Below are positions 10,101 through 14,919 of a stretch of DNA of 22,806 nucleotides, piece by piece. How positions within the stretch are numbered: position 1 is the first letter of the stretch; each line of letters opens with the position of its first letter. The DNA comes from an uncultured Porphyromonadaceae bacterium (GTDB taxonomy: Bacteria; Bacteroidota; Bacteroidia; Bacteroidales; Muribaculaceae). Both the position numbers and the translations under genes were made by a program. Location of the stretch: NCBI GenBank assembly GCA_900541555.1, contig UQKE01000036.1:1-22806 (forward strand), written 5' to 3'. The notes below the pieces were generated by a model. The model made no database searches and was not told the DNA's origin. It worked only from the letters and a program-made list of their open reading frames with translations.

Positions 10101-11234
10101 CGATGGGCGGAAAGTGACGCTGCCTTCGTATTTGTCGGAAATTTTCCCGTTTTCCCCGCCATCGTCAAACAAGACGATTTCATTGTCCCCGATGGTATAG
10201 CTTGCCGGTTCTGCCGACATAAGCACCACGTATGGAATTGTTACGGTCGCCGGTTCGGCTGTTGCAAAACCATCAATTCCATCAGGGTGCGATGTAGTGC
10301 TCGTCGATTCTATTTTTATTTGGACATTTGCTCCAAAGGCAGCTTCTGTGTTGATGTCGCCGGCGATGGTGAAATAGTTGCGACCTTCTTTTAAAGGTTG
10401 CGCAAGTCGCATCGTATATATGCCACCATTTTCTTCCAACGTTGTTTCAATCGGTTCGACATCGCTAAAATCGGAACCGATGCCTGCGTATAGTTTCAAA
10501 TCGGAAGGACTGAATACGCTTTCATTGGTCGGAATGGAGAAACTTACGGCAGTTAAATTTTCCGGATTAAGGATACCTGTGGCATCAACATAAAATCCAG
10601 CGAATCCTATGGCTGTTTTCCCGGAAGGCGCGGCATCGATTCTGCTATAATCGGCTCCGGCTCCGGTCACTTCCATATCCTCTACGGATATGGCTTTTAC
10701 GCGAGCGACCCAGCCGTTGCATGATTTGGCGTAACGGTAGATGAAGCCGACCGACAGAGACCCGTCGGCTGCTGTTGAGAGATACGATTGATCGTAATAC
10801 TCTCCGTCCAATGTGGCTATGATATCGCCATCGGGGAGCGTCGAATTGGCTGTTACTTCCGAGGTAGTCGATGGATAAGCGAAAGTGTTTCCGGGGTCGA
10901 CTTCCCCGTTGTATACGTTTACATAGCCCATATAGGAGCCAAAATCGCTTTGCACGTCGAATTCTTCGAACGTGATTTGAATCACTTGTCCTGCTGAGGC
11001 AGGGCGAAATACAATTGTGGCTAGCGAATTGTTCATGGTGCTGCTGGCAATGTTGTCGGTGCCTTTGTAGTCGTAGAAGACTATTTCATCGGTTACGGAA
11101 ACGGTTTCTTTGCCCCAACGAGGCATTAAAACTGTCTCTTGTGCCGAAGCAGGGACAATTGCCCATGCAATTTGCAATGCGGCCAACAGTAATGCGTAAA
11201 GCATTCGTTTCATAAACATTCGTTTCATAAACAT
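4170..11234 (-). CDS. Giant multidomain T9SS cargo protein (CUB-like repeats, beta-helix, DUF4465-like, sorting domain)
   Basis: A 2354-residue secreted protein. Residues 1-31 are a signal peptide with likely cleavage after ASA. Four tandem units follow, each a CUB-like domain (starting near 35, 342, 620 and 915; FYD-GG, VTF-P-GK-I-I-F and SDG motifs) plus a region resembling the N-terminal domain of BNR-repeat sialidases (LKLY-G, L-EG-NYFW). Residues about 1179-1638 form a right-handed beta-helix (NYATIQAAIDDI; many NN-F/RNN repeats). Then come an Fn3-like stretch, a PKD/Ig-like domain (about 1876-1953), a DUF4465-like domain (about 1960-2177; WWGGFGISN, GFYVTN, GDWFKL, EYYLADYR, WQWVDLRPLG, CMDDFGG) and a T9SS type A sorting domain (about 2282-2354; FPIPATDVLNI, KGVYVL). 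It should cross the outer membrane by T9SS and be anchored or released. The leader contains a cobalamin riboswitch. No catalytic site is recognised. Several start codons are possible (see the 15-bp repeat); the first is listed. Confidence 0.9.
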   Translation of the reverse strand: MFMKRMFMKRMLYALLLAALQIAWAIVPASAQETVLMPRWGKETVSVTDEIVFYDYKGTDNIASSTMNNSLATIVFRPASAGQVIQITFEEFDVQSDFGSYMGYVNVYNGEVDPGNTFAYPSTTSEVTANSTLPDGDIIATLDGEYYDQSYLSTAADGSLSVGFIYRYAKSCNGWVARVKAISVEDMEVTGAGADYSRIDAAPSGKTAIGFAGFYVDATGILNPENLTAVSFSIPTNESVFSPSDLKLYAGIGSDFSDVEPIETTLEENGGIYTMRLAQPLKEGRNYFTIAGDINTEAAFGANVQIKIESTSTTSHPDGIDGFATAEPATVTIPYVVLMSAEPASYTIGDNEIVLFDDGGENGKISDKYEGSVTFRPSETGKAIQIDFTNVGLYEAFSGSDSYNDILKVYDGATVDETALNTQVFDNSPVKVRSMAADGSLTVYLKSVTGDYYRGEGFKAVVSQYTPTQMTVTGITTEQVAGKACAGDTDKAVLKINVATENTISLTAESLKFTTEGSSNISHLGQATVYYTGKSDQFSTGTKFGETTATGLEEFSVAGNQKLVEGNNYFWLTYDIDARAQNGETYDAGCLEVTLSGNQQIVENGSPEGALEIENILYSTVGTVEKTVYGSLAFKSTPNERPYYDGYQPEEGDQTTTFVPGTEGMIIELDFSSFDLYYGTNSWTPKAKFEVYSGRDANGELLWSLASADEKSTGPGRILRSRASDGTLTVVFNANTTSSSYTAAGWDAEVREYKSKPMALKSISANQANNEILVKGTKNAEIISINVGTGGNLNPLQLSKFTIDLKGSQNAIDKLHVYSTGSKNEMAATSPLVSFDITNEMTEIEVEFDAPISLLEGDNYYWIAYDIKDDAAAEATLDAAIKSAVIANETIPVATEAGDPEGARVVKNIYMLQNGDNGEIIVGKESLIFYDEGGPDGQTSKNFEGHVTFVPEEAGKAIKLTFTKFGVSSNDTFAVDLGAEVKTTHDYKFDYYTTPDGPIVSTSDDGKITVYFRCPSYSTTSDGWEIEISQYELQSLSITSVDVETVASDNALKGATNLPMLHVSVNVAGDKGDLQFSQFDVSTGGSTDGVISAMSIFSTGTNNAFSVSNRIGGSTGLQQEITTNYAITAPGTYHFWIACDISQSAIPGDMVKATLVSLIANNAEYEPQNEISAQLTVKKGKSGTFSVGKNGNYATIQAAIDDIATGIDGPIVINIATGTYNELVTVPEIAGTSEINTITLQSESGNYADVTISYNYYSEPPYSDDKMAEEYGVFTFSGVDYFTLKNVTVTTTDLTFPSVVHVRNKSRHCTVDHCHVYAERSESATGTDINLIYQYAKNEADCNNDHFAVRNSLIEGGYIGLRIAGTSFVALPKQVGSLVENNTFRNQGSKSLYSPSRDIDFTIRGNVFENTKTQKTDFQAIDIETSEGLIVESNSFYINLPVYATAMNIRKASGTAEKHGRIVNNEIALTSPGASTTTGIKLNSPSSCLDIAYNTVLVTGNAELGGGVALYINDQMTDMTVRNNILQVEDGGVVYRFYKETCIDGIAFSNNVLSTTGTSFAKTSSSTTIDTYEDWVQRSGETNSINRAVTFLSSSILYPADESILSQAMPLDFATTDKEGTPRDPSTPTIGAYEYSEDTETPAYAEGYPAIGGITHVSAEARLMSTTNAVVHLLVRPTSEPAPTADEIDASSLKIELRKGKEAAIKLEGLARQTEYKLYSILSNLTGSSVSEILESEPFTTSYTPTAVSTFEDVTTTEDGFDDGTASFTGFSIESTTDAVVEGDKVAKIGENAVVTLTNTDKGLPLTGFFLKSDGNVTITIYDGNGEIHPYTAESTYDTWIFYNLKDKGTITALEMATNGNAYIDNFSGEPLPIEIATAETEIAATEGSRATLSATVSGGVAPYSFSWKDAMRNEIATTASCQTPELSHSGAYTVEATDAWGNSANARVLVYVEGSAHVATFDDNYLDDESYYNGLGEDDSDWTSPGTDSKFFSGSYSFDTNRHSDSWWGGFGISNQTSTDFASLSDQFKSAAGGGHESANYAVVYSYDGAFYYINPTHAGAEGSSVEGFYVTNAAYAADAIVNGDGMTAGSFAKGDWFKLIVKGEKPDGSVSTVEYYLADYRSENESDHYYLDTWQWVDLRPLGTVTKISFAFDGSRKNSYGLTTPTYFCMDDFGGTREIFDAPTQLAGTSKPAFVNLREIFNLDDDASSVAFELEDAYDTDKASLTIDGENLCIEGLQDQTALETVVSAMQRGKLQFACIPIEIDEAKANVALLPEEPQVRIFPIPATDVLNIRTAMTDYTATVYTAEGVQAMAETNCNGNITLPVSQLAKGVYVLVLRNEARTVVERFIIK

Positions 11235-11240
11235 TCGTTT
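11202..11240. repeat. 15-bp tandem repeat spanning the start of the giant gene
   Basis: The unit CATTCGTTTCATAAA (plus strand) occurs at 11202-11216 and 11217-11231, with a partial third copy at 11232-11240. In the minus-strand gene it encodes MFMKR-MFMKR-M, giving five in-frame ATGs (first bases at 11234, 11228, 11219, 11213 and 11204). The period is a multiple of three, so copy-number change would lengthen or shorten the signal-peptide n-region without a frameshift. Confidence 0.95.
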
Positions 11241-11339
11241 TTAGTTAAACAATATTTGAATAAAATCACAATTCAAATGATTGATCAACTCCGATGCCTG
11301 ACAAGAAGGTAAAAAAGAAAGCAGAAGGAAATCTCGCAT
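11241..11339 (-). CDS. Possible 32-codon leader ORF
   Basis: An ATG-started ORF of 32 residues beginning MRDFLLLSFLPSCQASE. It lies between the riboswitch and the giant gene and ends 6 nt before the first giant-gene ATG. The N terminus looks like a signal peptide, so it could be a remnant of a former riboswitch-controlled secreted gene, a leader peptide, or chance. An 8-bp inverted repeat (ATTTGAAT/ATTCAAAT, 11254-11278) lies inside it. No independent support for translation. Confidence 0.15.
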   Translation of the reverse strand: MRDFLLLSFLPSCQASELINHLNCDFIQILFN

Positions 11340-11343
11340 TGTT

Positions 11344-11382
11344 TTAAGTCAGGAAAGCCTGTGCGGATTCCGTTGCTCTCAT
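11344..11382 (-). CDS. Possible 12-codon ORF at the riboswitch expression platform
   Basis: The ORF MRATESAQAFLT followed by TAA. Its ATG abuts the 3' arm of the hairpin (11383-11402) whose loop can pair with the riboswitch L5 loop, exactly where a riboswitch-controlled start codon would be expected. It may be a leader peptide whose translation is gated by B12, or fortuitous. Confidence 0.2.
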   Translation of the reverse strand: MRATESAQAFLT

Positions 11383-11402
11383 TGCTTTAACTCCCGAAAG
11401 CA
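11383..11402 (-). promoter_or_regulatory. Riboswitch expression-platform hairpin (P13/L13-like)
   Basis: On the minus strand TGCTTT and AAAGCA form a 6-bp stem with the loop CGGGAGTT. The CGGG of this loop is complementary to CCCG in the putative L5 loop of the cobalamin aptamer, as expected for the L5-L13 kissing interaction of cobalamin riboswitches. It is located about 25 nt after the aptamer. Confidence 0.6.
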
Positions 11403-11424
11403 TTGAAATTAATCGAGCTGTTAG

Positions 11425-11572
11425 GAAAATGGTAGGTCTTCTGACTTATCTCTCCCCTCGAACGCCTTCCCGCGAAGCACAGAACTTCGCAGTGACATTG
11501 TTGTCCGAGGCTCGGCGAGAATCACAGCAGCGGGTACTGTCGCCGGATTTCACGGCGTTCCCTTTTAATCGC
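11425..11572 (-). promoter_or_regulatory. Cobalamin riboswitch
   Basis: Read on the minus strand, the conserved blocks appear in order: AAAAGGGAAC; GTGAAATCC; ACAG-TA-CCCGC-TG-CTGT (P5/L5); GTCACTG (consensus GCCACTG); GGGAAGGC; and GTCAGAAGACCTACC (the B12 box end). This matches the Rfam-type cobalamin aptamer closely in sequence and spacing. A consensus promoter lies 30-60 nt upstream, and the next long gene downstream on this strand is the giant T9SS protein gene, whose first ATG is 190 nt beyond the aptamer. In known cases B12 binding lowers expression, mostly at translation in Bacteroidetes. Confidence 0.95.
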
Positions 11573-11600
11573 GCGTTTTTTCGCGAACCTTTTCCGACTG

Positions 11601-11632
11601 CAAATCTACGATATTTTCTTTTTCCTCGCAAG
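11601..11632 (-). promoter_or_regulatory. Bacteroidetes-type promoter for the riboswitch/giant gene transcript
   Basis: On the minus strand CTTG (11629-11632), 20 nt, TAGATTTG (11601-11608). Transcription would start near 11595, just before the aptamer, giving a leader of about 360 nt. Confidence 0.65.
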
Positions 11633-11713
11633 AAAAATGTGATGGCAGGAGGAAACAGAGGCGGGCGGAAATGGTGCTTGTGTTTGGATGATAGAGGGGT
11701 AGGATGCAGCTTG

Positions 11714-11746
11714 GCAATGCAAATCGTGCAAGTTTTTTTGCATTGC
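11714..11746. promoter_or_regulatory. 10-bp inverted repeat upstream of the beta-lactamase gene
   Basis: GCAATGCAAA (11714-11723) and TTTGCATTGC (11737-11746) are perfect inverted arms around a 13-nt spacer. The right arm contains the TTTG that could serve as the -33 element of the first promoter-like repeat, so it is a candidate operator. There is no U tract, so it is not a good terminator. Confidence 0.4.
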
Positions 11747-11753
11747 GCTTGCC

Positions 11754-11919
11754 TTTCGTGTCTTTGGATAAGATAAGATGCGGTTCGGAATAACCGCTCA
11801 AACAAATTTGGCGCTTCTGCACTCACATTTCGTTATCTTTGTATAAGATAAGATGCGGTTCGGCATAAGAAAAATGAATAAATTCTTTTTCTTCTGCACT
11901 CACCTTTCGTTATCTTTGT
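11754..11919 (+). repeat. Tandem promoter-like repeats before the beta-lactamase gene
   Basis: Three imperfect direct repeats with a period of about 75-77 bp. The block 11814-11842 (CTTCTGCACTCAC-TTTCG-TTATCTTTGT) recurs at 11891-11919 with one mismatch in 29. The 21-nt block at 11768-11788 (ending GATGCGGTTCGG) recurs exactly at 11843-11863. Each copy places a TAnnTTTG-type -7 element: TGTCTTTG (11759-11766, with TTTG 18 nt upstream), TATCTTTG (11834-11841) and TATCTTTG (11911-11918). Confidence 0.85.
11911..11918 (+). promoter_or_regulatory. -7 element 4 nt before the beta-lactamase start codon
   Basis: TATCTTTG matches the Bacteroidetes -7 consensus TAnnTTTG. Only TCGT separates it from the ATG at 11923, so transcription from here would give a leaderless or nearly leaderless mRNA. 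The matching -33 element is weak (T-rich, no clear TTTG at 19-21 nt). Confidence 0.5.
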
Positions 11920-11922
11920 CGT

Positions 11923-12828
11923 ATGAAAAATGTGATATTGTCAGTCGCGCTTGTTGCATTGTCGGGGCTTGGAAGCGTTTCGGCGTCGGAGCATGGCGCG
12001 TTGCGCGACAGCATTAGGCGGTTTGTCGCAGGTTTTAAGGCGGAAACCGGAGTTGCCGTGATGTTGCCCGACGGCGATACGTTGAGCGTGAACAACAACC
12101 GGCGCTATCCGATGCTCAGTGTGGTGAAATTGCCTCTTGGCATGGCCGTTGCCGATATGATGGAGCGTCGCCGGTTGCCGCTCGACACAGAAGTGGAGGT
12201 CGCGAAAGCCGATTTGTTGCCCGACACGTACAGCCCGCTTCGCGATGCGCGTCCGGACGGCGGCTTTCAAATGACGGTGGAAGAATTGCTGAATTACTCT
12301 TTGCAGCTAAGCGACAACAATGCTTGCGACATCCTTTTCCGTTTTGTGGGAGGGACTGCCGTTGTCGAAAGGTATGTGCATTCCATTGGCGTGCAGGAAT
12401 GCAACATTCGATGCACGGAAGAGCAAATGCATTTCCGTCCTGACGATTGCTATTTGAATTACAGCACGCCGATTGCTGCCGTTCGGCTTTTGAACGTGCT
12501 TGGAGAGGAGGCAAAAGAGCGGCCGTTGTTTGGCCATGTCATGCAAACGATAGGGGCGTGTGAAACAGGATTGAACCGGATTCCGCACCCGTTGACTGAT
12601 ACCGGCGCTGTCGTGTACCATAAGACAGGCACGGGCGGATATAATGTACGCGGGCAGCTCGTGGCTGTGAACGACATTGGAATCGTGGAATTGCCCGGCG
12701 GAATAACTTATACGCTTGCCGTTTTTGTGAAGGATTCGAGCGAGTCGCCGGAAACAACGGAATCGATTATTGCCGGCGTTTCGAAAATTGTATATGATTA
12801 TGTGATTGAGAATAACAAGAAGTATTAA
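11923..12828 (+). CDS. Class A beta-lactamase, subclass A2-like
   Basis: Periplasmic serine hydrolase that opens the beta-lactam ring. The 301-residue product has a signal peptide (cleavage near A21) and all class A motifs, close to Ambler numbering: SVVK (nucleophile S66, K69), SDN (130-132), the omega-loop glutamate in TEEQMH (E166) and KTG (234-236). The TExQMH arrangement resembles PER and the Bacteroidetes CfxA/CepA/CblA group (subclass A2), which favours cephalosporins. The actual substrate range and expression level cannot be told. The start is fixed by the signal peptide and by the adjacent -7 element. A PepSY-like lipoprotein gene follows after 17 nt on the same strand, so the two are probably cotranscribed. 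No mobile element or att-like repeat is seen, so it looks like a chromosomal, resident gene. Confidence 0.94.
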   Translation: MKNVILSVALVALSGLGSVSASEHGALRDSIRRFVAGFKAETGVAVMLPDGDTLSVNNNRRYPMLSVVKLPLGMAVADMMERRRLPLDTEVEVAKADLLPDTYSPLRDARPDGGFQMTVEELLNYSLQLSDNNACDILFRFVGGTAVVERYVHSIGVQECNIRCTEEQMHFRPDDCYLNYSTPIAAVRLLNVLGEEAKERPLFGHVMQTIGACETGLNRIPHPLTDTGAVVYHKTGTGGYNVRGQLVAVNDIGIVELPGGITYTLAVFVKDSSESPETTESIIAGVSKIVYDYVIENNKKY

Positions 12829-12845
12829 AATTTTAAGGGAACAGT

Positions 12846-13322
12846 ATGAAAGCAACACGAAATTTTTTCAACGTTTTGATTGCCTGCATGGCATGTGTGA
12901 CGTTGGCGATGTTCTCGTCGTGCGACGACGAAAAAAACATTGATTTTGACGAATTGCCCGATGCCGCGCAACAGTTCATCAAACGGTATTATCCGAACGC
13001 GGATATTGTGCACATCATTCAAGACAAAGATGACGGACGCAAGGATTATGACGTTGTTTTGAGCGACGGGACGGAGATGGAATTCAATGAAAACGGCGAA
13101 TGGCAAAAGGTGGAAAGCAACTTCTCGACGCTCCCTTCCGGAATTTTGCCGGCGGCGATTGAATCCGATGTGGCTGCCCGATTCCCCGAGGCTCGAATCC
13201 ATGGCGTGGAACGCGAACTTGGAGGTTTCAAGGTGAAGATTTATGAAGCTAATGGCGCGGTGAAAGAATTGCGCTATTCAGCATCCGGCGAATTTGTCGG
13301 GCAAGAGTTAGACCAACATTAA
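12846..13322 (+). CDS. PepSY-like (beta-lactamase-inhibitor-like) lipoprotein
   Basis: A 158-residue lipoprotein. Residues 1-25 form a signal peptide ending in the lipobox FSSC (C26), followed by DDEK, which resembles the acidic surface-export signal of Bacteroidetes lipoproteins. Two similar alpha/beta halves follow (about 33-90 and 95-155): LPDAAQQFIKRYYPNA, then YDVVLSDGTEMEFNENGEW; IESDVAARFPEARI, then VKIYEANGAVKELRYSASGEF. This is the pattern of PepSY-like Pfam PF11396, described by Pfam as putative beta-lactamase-inhibitor-like because of its fold. Whether it binds a lactamase is unknown; most relatives are uncharacterised. Its place 17 nt after a beta-lactamase gene makes a functional pairing worth considering. 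Confidence 0.85.
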   Translation: MKATRNFFNVLIACMACVTLAMFSSCDDEKNIDFDELPDAAQQFIKRYYPNADIVHIIQDKDDGRKDYDVVLSDGTEMEFNENGEWQKVESNFSTLPSGILPAAIESDVAARFPEARIHGVERELGGFKVKIYEANGAVKELRYSASGEFVGQELDQH

Positions 13323-13343
13323 ATTGGAATGGCGATAGCTGTG

Positions 13344-13372
13344 TGCGAGTGGCGCAACGTGTGTCACTCGCA
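13344..13372. terminator. Possible bidirectional terminator hairpin between convergent genes
   Basis: TGCGAGTG (13344-13351) pairs with CACTCGCA (13365-13372) around a 13-nt loop. It lies between the PepSY-like gene and the end of the ABC ATPase gene, and overlaps the latter's stop codon. There is no U tract on either side, so termination would be weak or need Rho. Confidence 0.35.
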
Positions 13373-14062
13373 TTCAGTATGCAGATAGTGGTGCGTGGCA
13401 TGACATTCGTGCAACGTGCGGTCGACAATCCAATGGCGGTTTGCCATTTCGGAAATGACGGTCATTTCGTGGGACACGAGGATGATGGTGGCGCGTTTTG
13501 AAATGTCGGCGATGATTCCGTAGATTTGTTCGACAAACATGCGGTCGACGTAAGAGAGGGGTTCGTCGAGTACGACAATGTCGGGGTCGGAAATGATGGC
13601 ACGTCCCAACAATGTGCGTTGCAGTTGCCCTCCCGAAAGGGTTCCGATTGTTTGCCGGCGGAGCGAATCGATTCCCATTAGCGCCAATGTGGCATCGATG
13701 CGTTGCCGCATGTCGGAGGAATAAGAGCCGTGCCAATTGTGCCGGTTGCCGAGCAGGCCGGACGCTACGGTTTCTTCCACCGTAATGGGGAATCGGCTGT
13801 CGATATTGCTTTTTTGTGGCAGATAGCCGAAGCGCAAACGTTCGGCGGCTTCTCCTTCCCAATAATATTTGACGCTTCCCGAGGTGGGACGCAGCAATTT
13901 GAGCATTGATTTCAGCAATGTGCTTTTTCCGCCGCCATTGGGACCGGTGATGGCGATAAAATCGCCTTTCTCCACATTGGCAGAAACAGAATCCAATGCT
14001 TTTGAACCGTCGAACGAGACGGTCAAATCGGAGATTTCAATAATTTTATTGTGCGATTCCAT
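13364..14062 (-). CDS. Metal ABC transporter ATP-binding protein (ZnuC/MntB-like)
   Basis: ATPase that would power import of a divalent metal such as zinc or manganese with the adjacent binding lipoprotein. The 232-residue product carries Walker A GPNGGGKS (40-47), the signature LSGGQ (142-146), Walker B IVVLDEP (162-168) and the switch histidine H198. Its last 15 residues, HECHATHHYLHTECE, hold five His and two Cys, consistent with metal sensing or binding. It begins inside the last codons of the binding-protein gene (17-bp overlap), so the two are translationally coupled. No membrane permease follows: the next gene is convergent. The permease must be encoded elsewhere, or this pair works with another system. 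Confidence 0.92.
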   Translation of the reverse strand: MESHNKIIEISDLTVSFDGSKALDSVSANVEKGDFIAITGPNGGGKSTLLKSMLKLLRPTSGSVKYYWEGEAAERLRFGYLPQKSNIDSRFPITVEETVASGLLGNRHNWHGSYSSDMRQRIDATLALMGIDSLRRQTIGTLSGGQLQRTLLGRAIISDPDIVVLDEPLSYVDRMFVEQIYGIIADISKRATIILVSHEMTVISEMANRHWIVDRTLHECHATHHYLHTECE

Positions 14063-14888
14063 CTGCTATTCGTTGCATTTCGGATTTCCATTCGTAGCTT
14101 AACGGGTTTATATCTACGGATTTGATGCCCAGTTGGGCGCTCACGGTTGCTGCTTGGCGCGAATCTCCGCCGATTTGCCGGAAAAAGATGGTCGCGCCGC
14201 GTTCTTTTGCGTGCGACAATTGGTTTTCCACAAAACGGACGGGAGCTTCTTTCCCTTCATATTCCACGCTGATCTGCTCCAATCCGTAATCGCGAGCGAA
14301 ATAGCTCAGTGCCGGATGCCAAACGACAAAGGCTTTGCCGCGATGCCCGCGCAATTGAGCGGACAGGCTGTCTTGGAAAGCGGCAAGTTCCGCGTCCAAT
14401 TTTTGAAAATTCTTTTCGTATAGCGTTTTGTTTGCGTTGTCGATTGATGCCATGGCGTTGGCCATGTTGCGAGCCATTTTCCGCATGTTTGCCACCGACA
14501 TCCAAACATGGGGATCGATGGCGGCATCGTTGCCTCCGTGGCGGTTGTAGATGGGCGCAATGCCTTCCGTGGAGTTTACGACGGCCATTTTGTTGCCGGT
14601 TTCGCCGGCGTAGGTTTCGATTTTTTCTTCGAAACTCATGTTGCCAATCAAGAAATATGCTTTGCACGTTGCAAGGCGTGCCATTTGCGACATGGTCGGG
14701 TCGAAAGTTTCAGGGCTTTCCCCTTTTTCCAACATGCATTCCACCGAGAACTTCCCGTCTGCGATTTTGTCCAATACGTATTTTTGCGGCAATATGCTGA
14801 CCATGAGCGTTGGCTTCTCGTCGGTATGGGTGCATGCCGCAAGCATTCCGGCCAATGCGATGATCGTTGCGTGGATTATGTGTTTCAT
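14046..14888 (-). CDS. Metal ABC transporter substrate-binding lipoprotein (ZnuA/TroA-like)
   Basis: Cluster A-I (TroA-type) solute-binding lipoprotein, 280 residues. The lipobox LAAC gives lipidated C19, followed by an acidic stretch (THTDEK). Expected metal-ligand positions are DPHVW (H127), WHPALSYFARDYG (H191) and the late aspartate D259. The first ligand, usually His in the SPH-(T/S)-(F/Y)-EPT motif, is Glu here (SPETFDPT, E60), so the site would be Glu/His/His/Asp. No His-rich loop like that of many zinc-specific ZnuAs is present, so the metal (Zn or Mn) is uncertain. It lies 31 bp after the GNAT gene and has its own -7-like element. Confidence 0.92.
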   Translation of the reverse strand: MKHIIHATIIALAGMLAACTHTDEKPTLMVSILPQKYVLDKIADGKFSVECMLEKGESPETFDPTMSQMARLATCKAYFLIGNMSFEEKIETYAGETGNKMAVVNSTEGIAPIYNRHGGNDAAIDPHVWMSVANMRKMARNMANAMASIDNANKTLYEKNFQKLDAELAAFQDSLSAQLRGHRGKAFVVWHPALSYFARDYGLEQISVEYEGKEAPVRFVENQLSHAKERGATIFFRQIGGDSRQAATVSAQLGIKSVDINPLSYEWKSEMQRIADGIAQ

Positions 14889-14892
14889 ATTG

Positions 14893-14900
14893 CAAACTTA
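14893..14900 (-). promoter_or_regulatory. -7-like element before the ZnuA-like gene
   Basis: TAAGTTTG on the minus strand matches TAnnTTTG and ends 4 nt before the ATG at 14888. No clear -33 TTTG is found at 18-21 nt, so the promoter is tentative and the gene may also be read from the GNAT promoter. Confidence 0.35.
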
Positions 14901-14919
14901 GTTAAAAACGGCGAGGATG

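Noticed and set aside
11429..11776. Plus-strand ORF of 115 codons over the riboswitch
   Set aside because: The same bases form a near-consensus cobalamin aptamer on the minus strand, so the open frame is incidental.
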